From Halobacterium sp. CBA1126 (GTDB lineage Archaea; Halobacteriota; Halobacteria; Halobacteriales; Halobacteriaceae), in NCBI RefSeq assembly GCF_009741975.1, contig NZ_WPCF01000010.1, positions 1-40,008 on the forward strand: a DNA stretch of 40,008 nt, given 5' to 3'. Shown here one piece after another: positions 32,292 to 40,008 of this stretch. The first letter of the stretch is position 1. Every line of letters begins with the position of its first letter. A program made the position numbers and the translations under genes. The notes beneath the pieces are model-generated. The model worked only from the letters and a program-made list of their open reading frames with translations, searched no databases and was not told the origin of the DNA.

Positions 32292-33535
32292 ATGGGCACG
32301 TATGACAAAGGCCGAACGCGGCGGTCGTACCTGAAGACGGCCGGCGCAGCCGGTGCGCTCGGCATCACTGGACTGGCGGGCTGTACAGCCTTCGGCGGCG
32401 GCAGTGGCAGCGACGAGACGATCACCGTCGCGGCCGCCGTTCCCGAGACCGGACGCCTCTCCTCGGTCGGCACCGAGATGCTGCGCGGTTACGAACTCGG
32501 CGTCGACGTCATCAACGAGAACGGCGGCATCGACGGGCAGGAACTCGAACTCGTCGTGAAAGACGACGAGAGCAACCCCACGACGCTCCGGCAGGTGCTC
32601 CAGGAGACCCTGAGCAACAACGACGTCGACATGATCTGGGGGAGCTTCTCCAGCCCGCTCGTGATGGCGGGCAGCGCGCTCGCCGAGAGCCAGGGACTGC
32701 CCTTCCTCGCAGTCGCGACGTGTTACGAGGCGCCGCTGACTGACGAGGACAAAGAGTGGACGTACACGCCGTTCCCGAAGACCCGGGACGTGACGCGGGC
32801 GACCACCGGCATGCTGGAGCTCATCCCGGAGAGCGACCGCCCGGAGACGGTCGGCATCTGGGAGGAGAACTCCGGCTGGGGCGAGGAGATGGCCGAAGCC
32901 TGGGAGACGAAGCTCTCCGAGGCCGGCTACGACATCGCGATGCGGGAGACGTACAACACGGGCAGCCAGGACTTCTCGACGCTCATCTCGCAGTCCGAGA
33001 GCGCGGGCGTCGAGGCGCTGGTCGCGTGCCCGCAGCCCCCGGACGGCATCACGGCGATGACCCAGATCAACAACAGCGGCTACACGCCCGAGTTCATCGA
33101 GTTCGTGCGGGCGGCGGACCCGCAGGCGTGGTGGTCGGCGCTCGGCGAGGGCGGCAACTACGTGACGATGTGTCCGGGCTGGCGCCCGGGATGACCGGGA
33201 ACGGCAACCAGACGCTGCTGGAGACGTACCGCGCGAACACCGAGGACGCCGGCGAGGACGACGTGCCGCGCGTGATGGTCGGCGTCGGCTACAACCTCGT
33301 CCAGACCGCCCGGCAGGCGCTATCGGGCGCCGAGTCGACGGAGCCGGACGCGATCCGGTCGACCCTCGACGAGACGGAGTTCGAGACGGTCATCGGCGAG
33401 TTCAGCTTCGACGAGTACGGGATGCCCGAACCCGGCCAGCTGTCCGCGGCGAGCGCGCAGTGGTGGAACGGCAACCAGCAGCTCGTCTACCCGCAGACGG
33501 AGAACGCGTCCGAACTCCGCTTCCCCGTCGAGTAA
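32292..33535 (+). pseudogene. LivK-type (Peripla_BP_6) receptor lipoprotein, single-base frameshift
   Basis: The start MGTYDKGRTRRSYLKTAGAA carries a Tat-like double arginine and later the lipobox LAGC. The mature part has the branched-chain amino-acid receptor fold: AAAVPETGRLSSVGTEMLRG, GYELGVDVINENGGIDGQEL, WGSFSSPLVMAGSALAESQG, TYNTGSQDFSTLISQSESAG. At about 33178-33186 the frame shifts. Adding one G (CTGGGCGCC, giving C-P-G-W-A-P-G-M-T) joins the two halves into a receptor of about 414 residues ending SELRFPVE. It probably binds an amino acid or aromatic acid. No LivHMGF permease or ATPase genes lie in the window, so the receptor is an orphan here. The aldehyde dehydrogenase gene follows 79 nt later. 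Confidence 0.8.
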
Positions 33536-33614
33536 CGCGGCCGGAGCCCGGCGGTCTCGGCGGTGCGTTCCCACGCGCGTACTTTTATCTTCGACGGCGC
33601 ACAATCTAGTGACG

Positions 33615-35105
33615 ATGTCACTCGAACTCTCGATAGACGCGGACTGGAGCGAGCAGTACGTCGACGGCGAGTGGGTCGGCGCGGAGAGCGGCGAGACAAT
33701 CGCGGTCGAAGACCCGTCGACGCGCGAGACGGTCGCTCACGTCCCCGAGAGCGTCGAAGCGGACGTCGACGCCGCCTACGAGGCCGCCGCCGAGGCCCAG
33801 ACGGAGTGGGCGGAGGCGCCGCCCGCGCAGCGACAGGAGGTCCTAGAGAACGTCGTCGAACTCCTCGAGGAACACGAGGACGAAATCATCGGGCTGCTCG
33901 GCGCCGAGGCGGGTGGCTCCGCGGTCATGGGCGGGACGTCGGTCCACCTCGCCAGCGACCAGGCCAGCGAGGCCGCGACGCTGCCGCGCCGCACGAAGGG
34001 CGAGCACGCCGACTCGAATATCCCCGGGAAGGAGAACATCGTCGAGCGCCAGCCGAAGGGCGTGGTCACCGTCATCTCCCCGTGGAACTTCCCGCTGAAC
34101 CTCTCGATGCGCGCGGTCGCGCCCGCCATCGCCGCGGGCAACAGCGTCGTCCTCAAGCCCTCCACGAACACGCCCATCGTCGGCGGCCTCCTCATCGCGA
34201 AGCTCTTCGAGGAAGCCGGCCTCCCCGAGGGAGTGCTGAACGTCGTCACCGGGCGCGGCTCGGACATCGGCGACCGCGTCGCCAGCCACCCGGAGAGCGA
34301 CGTCGTCGCGTTCACCGGTTCGACGCCCGTCGGCCGCCACGTCGCCGGGCTCGCCGGCGAGAACCTCGCAGTGCCGGCGATGGAACTCGGCGGCAACAAC
34401 GCCCACATCGTCACCGCGGACGCCGACCTCGACCAGGCCATCGACGCGGCGGTCTTCGGGTCGTTCGTCCACCAGGGGCAGGTCTGTATCTCCATCAACC
34501 GCCACCTCGTCCACGAGGACGTCTACGACGAGTACGTCGAGCGGCTCACCGAGCGCGCGGAGTCGCTGCCGGTCGGGAGCGCCCACGACCCCGACACCGT
34601 TGTCGGCCCCATCATCGACGAGTCCCAGCGCGACGAGATGCTCGAGTACGTCGAAGAGACCCTCGACGCGGGCGCCACCCTCGAGACCGGCGGCGAGACA
34701 CTCGACGTGGAGGGCGTCGAGGACTCGCTGGTCGTGAAGCCGACGGTGCTCTCGGACGTCACCAACGACATGTCCGCGGCGTGCTTCGAGCACTTCGGCC
34801 CCATCGCGCCCGTCATCCCGTTCTCGGACGTCGACGAAGCGGTCGAACTCGCCAACGACACCGAGTACGGGCTCTCCGGAAGCGTCCACGCCGGCGACGT
34901 CGGCACGGGACGGGAGATCGCCGACCGGATGGACACCGGGATGGTCCACGTCAACGACCAGCCCATCAACGACGAGGCCCACGTGCCGTTCAGCGGGACG
35001 AACGCCTCCGGCGTCGGCGGGTACAACACCACCGACTTCCTCGACGAGGTCACCGAGAAGAAGTGGATCAGCGTCCAGCACGAACCCCGCGAGTACCCGT
35101 TCTGA
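33615..35105 (+). CDS. NAD(P)-dependent aldehyde dehydrogenase, aromatic-aldehyde type
   Basis: The 496-residue aldehyde dehydrogenase oxidises an aldehyde to its acid. Catalytic residues are all present: Asn158 in ISPWNFPLNLS, Glu257 in MELGGNN, and Cys291 in FVHQGQVCISINRHLVHEDV. The Cys-loop and the NPF-like end of the active site (VPFSGTNASGVGGYN) resemble benzaldehyde and vanillin dehydrogenases, so an aromatic aldehyde is a good guess, but this is inference. The ATG at 33615 is preferred over a GTG at 33609; a TATA-like CTTTTATC lies about 30 nt upstream. It sits between the orphan LivK-like receptor and a regulator gene, all on the same strand. Confidence 0.92.
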   Translation: MSLELSIDADWSEQYVDGEWVGAESGETIAVEDPSTRETVAHVPESVEADVDAAYEAAAEAQTEWAEAPPAQRQEVLENVVELLEEHEDEIIGLLGAEAGGSAVMGGTSVHLASDQASEAATLPRRTKGEHADSNIPGKENIVERQPKGVVTVISPWNFPLNLSMRAVAPAIAAGNSVVLKPSTNTPIVGGLLIAKLFEEAGLPEGVLNVVTGRGSDIGDRVASHPESDVVAFTGSTPVGRHVAGLAGENLAVPAMELGGNNAHIVTADADLDQAIDAAVFGSFVHQGQVCISINRHLVHEDVYDEYVERLTERAESLPVGSAHDPDTVVGPIIDESQRDEMLEYVEETLDAGATLETGGETLDVEGVEDSLVVKPTVLSDVTNDMSAACFEHFGPIAPVIPFSDVDEAVELANDTEYGLSGSVHAGDVGTGREIADRMDTGMVHVNDQPINDEAHVPFSGTNASGVGGYNTTDFLDEVTEKKWISVQHEPREYPF

Positions 35106-35156
35106 ACGGCGGGGCCAACCAGTAGGAATTTCACGGCCCCCGTCCGAGTGACGGGC

Positions 35157-35708
35157 ATGCCAGCGAACGGGTCCGAGGACGCGGTCTCCCCTCGAAACAT
35201 CGTCATCCTGAAGGTGCGCGTCGCGAACCCGACGGCGTCGACGCGCGAACTCAGCCGCATCTTGGCCGACGAGTACGGCATCGAGCTCTCGCACAACCGC
35301 ATCAGCGAGATTCTCCGCGAGATGGCCGAGGACGGCCGCTACCGGGAGACGGTCATCCCCGACCAGAGCATCTTCAACCACTACCTGTTCCGGCTCTCCT
35401 TCCACTACCCGAACTTCGCCGACCACTGGGAGGACTGCTACTGGGCGCTCCGCGACGACCCACACGTGTTGATGTTCTTCAACGCGGACTCGGAGTACCA
35501 CTGGCAGTTCATCACGCAGTTCCGTGACAACGAGCGCATGCAGCGCTGGATCCACGAGTTCTTCAAGGAGTTCGGCGAGTTCATCTCCGGGTTCCACAAC
35601 ACCGTTCTCCACCAGGTCCACAAGTTCCAGACGGACGCCGCGGTGTTCGACGAGATGCTCCGCGAGACCGAAGAGGGCCGGCAGTACCTCGCCGAGAGCG
35701 AGGACTAG
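35157..35708 (+). CDS. Winged-helix transcriptional regulator
   Basis: The protein has 183 residues. Residues ~17-60 form a winged helix-turn-helix (NPTASTRELSRILADEYGIE then LSHNRISEILREMAEDGRYR), and the C-terminal ~110 residues, with aromatic-rich NHYLFRLSFHYPNFADHWED, form an unidentified sensor domain. It probably regulates the upstream aldehyde dehydrogenase or the convergent oxidoreductase gene. The ATG at 35157 is used; a GTG 9 nt earlier is possible. The stop overlaps that of the convergent FAD/Fe-S gene (CTAG). Confidence 0.85.
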   Translation: MPANGSEDAVSPRNIVILKVRVANPTASTRELSRILADEYGIELSHNRISEILREMAEDGRYRETVIPDQSIFNHYLFRLSFHYPNFADHWEDCYWALRDDPHVLMFFNADSEYHWQFITQFRDNERMQRWIHEFFKEFGEFISGFHNTVLHQVHKFQTDAAVFDEMLRETEEGRQYLAESED

Positions 35709-38700
35709 AGCGCGGCGGCGAGCAGTTCGACGGGCGTCGGCGGGCTCTCCCGGTCCTCGGGGACGATGTCGCCGGCGTCGCGCTGGTCCTCGTCGAGCAT
35801 GTCCTCGAGCTGCGTGCGGCAGGACGCGCCCGGCGCGACCGCGAGGTCGCCGTCGCTGTCGTCGAGCTGGTCGACGAGGATGTCGCCGATGGCTTCGCTC
35901 ATGGCGTGGTGTTCGGCCTCGTAGCCGAACGTCCCCGCCATCCCGCAGCACGTCGAGTCGACGGGGTCGGTGGCGTAGCCCGCGCGCCGCAGCACGCCGA
36001 CCGCGTGGTGGTCTTTCTTCGTCGCCTTCTGGTGGCAGTGGCCGTGGTAGGACAGCGACGCGTCGGCGCCGTCCCACTCGACGTCGTCGTCCAGCCGGAA
36101 CACGTCGAGGTACTCGCAGACGCCGTACGTGTTCTCGGCGAGGGTCTCCACGTCGTCGCCCGAGAGCAGGTCGAGGTAGTCGGACTGGAACATCACGGCG
36201 TCGGAGGGCTCGACGAGCACGACGTCCCAGCCGTCGGCGACCCGCGGCTCGAGCTCCGCGACGTTCTGCCGGGCGGTCTCCCGGGACTTGTCGAGGAACC
36301 CCTTCGAGTGGGCGGGCCGGCCGCTGTCGGTGTTGTCCGCGAGGTCGACGTGGACGTTCGCGGCCTCCAGCACGCGCACGGCCGCCTTCCCGATCTCCGG
36401 GTGGGCGTAGTTCGTGTACGTGTCCGGGAACAGCACCGCCTTCCGGTCGGCGTCCGCGGCGGAGACGGTGGTGCCGCCGCGGGCCGCGAACCAGTCTTTG
36501 AGCGTCTCGCGCTCGAACTTCGGGAGCGAGCGCTCGCTGGCGATGCCGACCGTCTTCTCCATCACAGCTCGGGCGCCCGGCACCTTCGAGACGAGGTTCG
36601 AGACCGGCGCGGTCGCGGAGCCGAGTTTCGCGAGCGCGTCGACGTTCGCGAACAGCTTGTCGCGGAGGCTGGCGCCCTCGCGCTGGTGGCGCTCGTGGGT
36701 GACCTCGGTCTTCAGCTTCGCCATGTCGACCTCGCTCGGGCAGTCTTTCGCGCAGCCCTTACAGCCGACACAGAGGTCGAGCACCTCGTCGGCGAACTCC
36801 TCGCCGGTCGGGTCGTCCGGGAGGTCGCCGCTCATCGCCTGCCGGAGCATGTTCGCGCGGCCCCGCGTGGACGTGATCTCCTCGTCGGCGGCGCGGTACG
36901 TCGGACACATCACGCCGCCGGTGGTGTCCTGCTGGGTGCGGCAGCCGCCGCAGCCGTGGCAGAGCTCCACCATCCCCTGGAGGCCGTTCTCGTTGTCCCA
37001 GTTCAGGTTCGAGTCGAAGCCCGCGTCGAAGTCGTACTCGGGGTCGAACCGGAGGTTCTCGGTCATCGAGACGTCGCCGCAGACCTGCCCGGGGTTGAGC
37101 AGCCAGTCCGGGTCGAAGGCGGTCTTGAGGTCGCGGAACGCGCCCCAGAGCTGGTCGCCGTACAGCTTGCGGTTCCACTGGGTGCGCGCGCGGCCGTCGC
37201 CGTGCTCGCCGGAGACCGACCCGCCGAACTCCACGACCATGTCCGTCACGCGGTCCGCGATGTCCTCCATCGCCGCGAGGTCCGTCTCGGACTTCGTGTT
37301 GACGAGCGGGCGGACGTGGAGGACGCCCGGGCCGGCGTGCGCGTAGAACGACGCGAACGTGTCGTTGTCCTCGAGAATCTCCTGGAAGCGCTCGACGAAC
37401 TCCGGGAGGTGCTCGGGCGGAATCGCGCAGTCCTCGATGAACGAGATGTGCTTCGCGTCGCTCGTCCGGCCGAGCAGAATCGGCATCCCGGACTTCCGGA
37501 GCTTCCAGTAGGTCGCGCGCTCCTCGTCGTCGTGGGCTTCGAGCGCGTCGAAGGCGTACCGGTCGTCGCCGTCCTCGACGCGGTCGGCGACGAGGTCGGC
37601 GGTCTTCTCGCGGCCGTCCGCGTCGTCCTCGGCGTAGAACTCCACGAGCAGGGCGGCCCGCGTCCCCTCCGGGAGCAGCGCGGTGACGTCCTCGAACTCG
37701 GCGGTGTCGCTGGCGAGGTCGATGAGCGTGTCGTCGATGAGCTCGACCGCCGCGGGGTCGTGGTCGAGGACGTGCTGGACGTCGGTGACGGCGTCCACGA
37801 CGCTCTCGTAGGTCAGCAGCGTCACCGACTTCGTCTCCGGGACGGGTTCGAGGGAGACCGTCGCCTCGGTGACGACCGCCAGCGTCCCCTCGCTGCCCGC
37901 GAGCAGGCGCGCGAGGTTCACCGTTCCCGTCTCGGCCTCGTCGACGAGCCGGTCGAAGTTGTACCCGGAGACGTTGCGCTTCATGTCCGGGAACCGCGCC
38001 TCGACCTCGTCGGCGTGGTCGTCGAGGACGGCGACGACGCCCGCGTACACTCGCGGCAGGAGGTCGTCGGCGTCTGCGTCCGCGCGCTCGCGCAGCTCTT
38101 CGACCTCGATTTCGCCGAACGTCGCGGTCGACCCGTCCGCGAGCACGACCTCGCACTCCTCGACGTAGGCGTCGGTCTTCCCGTACTTCAGGGAGTGCGC
38201 GCCCGTGGAGTTGTTCCCGATGGCGCCGCCGACCGCGCTCCGGTCGCCCGCGGCGGGGTCGGGCGCGAACTTCAGGTCGTGGGGCGCGAGCCGCTGGTTC
38301 AGGTCCTCGAGGACGGCGCCCGCCTCCACGTGGGCCTCGCGGCCGTCGGGGTCGACGTCGAGGATGCCGTCCATGTACCGCGTGAAGTCGAGGACGATCG
38401 CCTCGTTGACCGCCTGCCCCGCGAGGCTCGTGCCGCCGCCGCGGGGCAGCACGGGAATCTCGCGGGTGGCGCAGTACTCGACGACCGCGGACACGTCCTC
38501 GGTGTCGGCGGGGAAGACGACGCCGACCGGCGTCACCTCGTAGGCGGACGCGTCGGTCGCGTACATCTGGCGCGTGTACGTGTCGAAGCGCACGTCCCCG
38601 TCCACGCGGTCTTCGAGGTCGTCGACGAGACCGGGGCGCTCGACGTCGTCGCTGACGTAGTCGTACTCCGACCGTCCGTCCGCCGCCGGGGGCGCCGCGT

Positions 38701-38734
38701 CGCTCTCCGGGACGCCGTGTTCGTTGGAAGCCAT
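35705..38734 (-). CDS. FAD (GlcD-like) plus 4Fe-4S plus CCG fusion oxidoreductase (D-lactate/glycolate type)
   Basis: The protein has 1009 residues. The PCMH FAD-binding domain (~70-240) has LPRGGGTSLAGQAVNEAIV and SAVGGAIGNNSTGAHSL. The FAD-oxidase C-terminal domain (to ~555) has GGSVSGEHGDGRARTQWN. Two Fe-S sites follow (Cys592/595/598 with Cys610, and Cys655/658/661/665 in CVGCKGCAKDCPSE). A CCG (GlpC/HdrB-like) tail holds CCGMAGTFG (Cys929-Cys930). It joins the equivalents of GlcD and the Fe-S subunit in one chain and probably oxidises D-lactate or glycolate, passing electrons to the membrane chain. The ATG at 38734 begins MASNEHGVPE; the extension to 38830 has no family counterpart. A divergent IclR gene suggests its control. 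Confidence 0.93.
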   Translation of the reverse strand: MASNEHGVPESDAAPPAADGRSEYDYVSDDVERPGLVDDLEDRVDGDVRFDTYTRQMYATDASAYEVTPVGVVFPADTEDVSAVVEYCATREIPVLPRGGGTSLAGQAVNEAIVLDFTRYMDGILDVDPDGREAHVEAGAVLEDLNQRLAPHDLKFAPDPAAGDRSAVGGAIGNNSTGAHSLKYGKTDAYVEECEVVLADGSTATFGEIEVEELRERADADADDLLPRVYAGVVAVLDDHADEVEARFPDMKRNVSGYNFDRLVDEAETGTVNLARLLAGSEGTLAVVTEATVSLEPVPETKSVTLLTYESVVDAVTDVQHVLDHDPAAVELIDDTLIDLASDTAEFEDVTALLPEGTRAALLVEFYAEDDADGREKTADLVADRVEDGDDRYAFDALEAHDDEERATYWKLRKSGMPILLGRTSDAKHISFIEDCAIPPEHLPEFVERFQEILEDNDTFASFYAHAGPGVLHVRPLVNTKSETDLAAMEDIADRVTDMVVEFGGSVSGEHGDGRARTQWNRKLYGDQLWGAFRDLKTAFDPDWLLNPGQVCGDVSMTENLRFDPEYDFDAGFDSNLNWDNENGLQGMVELCHGCGGCRTQQDTTGGVMCPTYRAADEEITSTRGRANMLRQAMSGDLPDDPTGEEFADEVLDLCVGCKGCAKDCPSEVDMAKLKTEVTHERHQREGASLRDKLFANVDALAKLGSATAPVSNLVSKVPGARAVMEKTVGIASERSLPKFERETLKDWFAARGGTTVSAADADRKAVLFPDTYTNYAHPEIGKAAVRVLEAANVHVDLADNTDSGRPAHSKGFLDKSRETARQNVAELEPRVADGWDVVLVEPSDAVMFQSDYLDLLSGDDVETLAENTYGVCEYLDVFRLDDDVEWDGADASLSYHGHCHQKATKKDHHAVGVLRRAGYATDPVDSTCCGMAGTFGYEAEHHAMSEAIGDILVDQLDDSDGDLAVAPGASCRTQLEDMLDEDQRDAGDIVPEDRESPPTPVELLAAAL

Positions 38735-38812
38735 CTGATTGGCGCCCACTACGACCGACACCCTCCTTGTGTTTTCGGATGCGTCGAATGGTGCTCGCGG
38801 GACGGGCCTGAA

Positions 38813-38819
38813 ACAGTTT
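38813..38819 (+). promoter_or_regulatory. Promoter for the divergent IclR gene
   Basis: The sequence GTTTAGT, preceded by CTGAAACA, lies about 26-32 nt before the IclR ATG at 38845, as expected for a leaderless haloarchaeal TATA box. The overlapping AAAC-A-GTTT inverted repeat could serve as a binding site for the IclR protein. Confidence 0.45.
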
Positions 38820-38844
38820 AGTGGCTCCACGCGAACTGCGACGT

Positions 38845-39612
38845 ATGCCGAACGAGCCCACGAGCCGAACGGGGGTGAAATCCGACGAGACGCTGTTCGC
38901 CGTGCTGTCGGCGCTCCGAGACGCCGACGGCGCGGGGGTGACGGAGCTCGCCGACCGCCTCGACGTCGCGAAGAGCACCGTCCACAACCACCTCGCGACG
39001 ATGCGCGAGCACGGGTTCGTGGTGAAACGCGACGGCGAGTACCACCTCGGGCTGGCGCTGTTCGAGTACGGGCAGTCGGTCCGCAACGGCCACGACGTCT
39101 ACCGGGCGGCCCGCCCCGTCGTCGACGACCTCGTGGAGACGACCGGCGAGATGGTGTGGCTGCTGACCCCCGAGAACGGGCGCGTTATGTACCTCTACGG
39201 CGGCGCCGGCGAGACCGGCATCGACGTCGACACGATACTCGGCTCGTGGGACTACATGCACTGCACGGCCGGGGGGAAGGCGATTCTCGCACACTACGCC
39301 GAGGACGAAGTCGACGCAGTCGTCGACCGCCACGGGCTGCCCGCCCGCACCCCGAACACGGTCACGGACCGCGAGGAGCTGGCGTCGGAACTGGAGACCG
39401 TCCGCGAGCGCGGGTACGCGTTGAACCTCGGCGAGGACCTCGAGGGCATCCACGCGCTCGCGGTGCCGCTGCGCTACGAGGACGAACTCGTCGGGTCGCT
39501 GGCGGTCGCGGGGCCGGCCCACCGCGTGAGCCGCGAGCGCTGCGAGACCGACCTCCTCGAGGCGCTCCGGGCGTCGACGAACGACATCGAACTCAACCTC
39601 GCGTACGCGTAG
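38845..39612 (+). CDS. IclR family transcriptional regulator
   Basis: The protein has 255 residues. An N-terminal winged helix (ETLFAVLSALRDADGAGVTE, LADRLDVAKSTVHNHLATMR) is followed by the effector-binding domain with RVMYLYGGAGETGIDVDTI, MHCTAGGKAILAHYAEDEVD and LEGIHALAVPLRYEDELVGS. It ends in the haloarchaeal IclR tail STNDIELNLAYA, like the other IclR protein here (NIIELNLSHS). It is divergent from the FAD/Fe-S oxidoreductase gene, 110 nt apart, and probably controls it in response to lactate, glycolate or a related acid. The ATG at 38845 fits the TATA-like GTTTAGT upstream; the GTG-led extension is unsupported. Confidence 0.92.
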   Translation: MPNEPTSRTGVKSDETLFAVLSALRDADGAGVTELADRLDVAKSTVHNHLATMREHGFVVKRDGEYHLGLALFEYGQSVRNGHDVYRAARPVVDDLVETTGEMVWLLTPENGRVMYLYGGAGETGIDVDTILGSWDYMHCTAGGKAILAHYAEDEVDAVVDRHGLPARTPNTVTDREELASELETVRERGYALNLGEDLEGIHALAVPLRYEDELVGSLAVAGPAHRVSRERCETDLLEALRASTNDIELNLAYA

Positions 39613-40008
39613 TCAGCCCACCAGTTCCGCGGCCGCACACGCCGTTCTCGCGCACTGTCCGACGAGCAGCGCGGCCGTGAACGGGTACGCGAGCGCCATC
39701 TGCGCGCGCACCGACCACGCTGGCGCGACCCGGACTGCGAGCGCGGCGTCCAAGACCGCAATCGCAGCCGCGACGAGCGCGAGCGCCGGGAGAACGGTCG
39801 CCGCGACCAATCCGACGACGAGCAGCGCCGCGAACAGGTGGATTGCGGCGCCGACGCGCGCGCTCGTTCGGTCGCCGAGCAGCACTGGCAGCGTTCGCTT
39901 GTCGACCGTGCGGTCGAACGACCGGTCGAGGCGGTCGATGGAGACCTTCAGCCCGGACAGCGAGACGGCGAGGACGACGGCGACGGCGGCGACGCCGAGC
40001 GCGAGGCG
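39613..40008 (-). CDS. UbiA-family prenyltransferase-like protein, 5' part outside window
   Basis: The last 131 codons lie in the window; the start is beyond its edge. The hydrophobic helices LALGVAAVAVVLAVSLSGLK, IHLFAALLVVGLVAATVLPA and MALAYPFTAALLVGQCARTA surround a polar loop IDRLDRSFDRTVDKRTLPVL. The 'KRTLPV-LLG' ending resembles the second aspartate-rich motif of UbiA prenyltransferases. It would be an integral membrane enzyme that attaches an isoprenoid to an acceptor, but the motif is degenerate, so another polytopic protein is possible. Its stop adjoins that of the convergent IclR gene. Confidence 0.6.
   Translation of the reverse strand, partial: RLALGVAAVAVVLAVSLSGLKVSIDRLDRSFDRTVDKRTLPVLLGDRTSARVGAAIHLFAALLVVGLVAATVLPALALVAAAIAVLDAALAVRVAPAWSVRAQMALAYPFTAALLVGQCARTACAAAELVG

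Noticed and set aside
35906-38821. 971-residue open frame on the plus strand opposite the FAD/Fe-S gene, and similar long antisense frames at 17349-18866, 18742-20247, 21406-22479 and 27892-29910
   Set aside because: They mirror real genes with clear catalytic motifs. High G+C leaves few stop codons on the opposite strand, and these frames show no family motifs.

Overview
The window comes from a halophilic archaeon (class Halobacteria). The evidence is coding DNA of roughly two-thirds G+C, very acidic proteins rich in Asp and Glu, Tat-exported lipoproteins with a twin arginine plus lipobox, haloarchaeal family types (LUD/CCG oxidoreductases, paired IclR regulators, UspA) and TATA-like boxes about 25-30 nt before many start codons, as in leaderless haloarchaeal mRNAs. 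The genus cannot be fixed from the sequence alone. No rRNA, tRNA or CRISPR array was seen.

Layout. 1-8.7 kb: a truncated secreted Ig-like/CARDB protein, an MDR reductase, an aminotransferase coupled to an Lrp regulator, a probable IS200/IS605 end relic beside a small gene, a 1-Cys peroxiredoxin, a beta-propeller lipoprotein and a quinone oxidoreductase. 8.8-12.5 kb: alcohol dehydrogenase, aldo/keto reductase, a two-helix RCK protein resembling CASTOR/POLLUX channels, and an atypical SDR. 12.6-15.5 kb: a ParA gene coupled to a small acidic partner, then about 1.6 kb of relatively AT-rich, gene-free DNA full of palindromes and 18-bp direct repeats; this looks like a partition or plasmid-type locus. 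15.5-22.5 kb: an IclR regulator, a 2-hydroxyacid dehydrogenase and a complete 2-oxoacid dehydrogenase complex (E1a, E1b, E2, E3). 22.6-27.7 kb: an amidohydrolase-Rieske pair, a Tat lipoprotein solute receptor, and a convergent NitT/TauT-type ABC operon (ATPase and two permeases) with a 19-bp palindromic operator at its expected transcription start. 27.9-31.7 kb: LutC- and LutB/LutA-like lactate oxidation proteins, UspA and a DUF3237 protein. 31.7-40 kb: a 570-bp non-coding stretch, an orphan LivK-type receptor, an aromatic-type aldehyde dehydrogenase, a winged-helix regulator, a 1009-residue FAD/Fe-S/CCG oxidoreductase with a divergent IclR regulator, and a truncated UbiA-like gene.

Taken together, the genes suggest catabolism of organic and hydroxy acids: uptake receptors and an ABC transporter, hydrolase and Rieske proteins, aldehyde and alcohol dehydrogenases, lactate/glycolate-type Fe-S oxidoreductases, and a 2-oxoacid dehydrogenase complex that would feed CoA esters to central metabolism. 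Local IclR, Lrp and winged-helix regulators accompany them. Five otherwise good genes are each interrupted by what looks like the loss of a single base in or beside a short homopolymer run. This shared pattern points to sequence error rather than gene decay.
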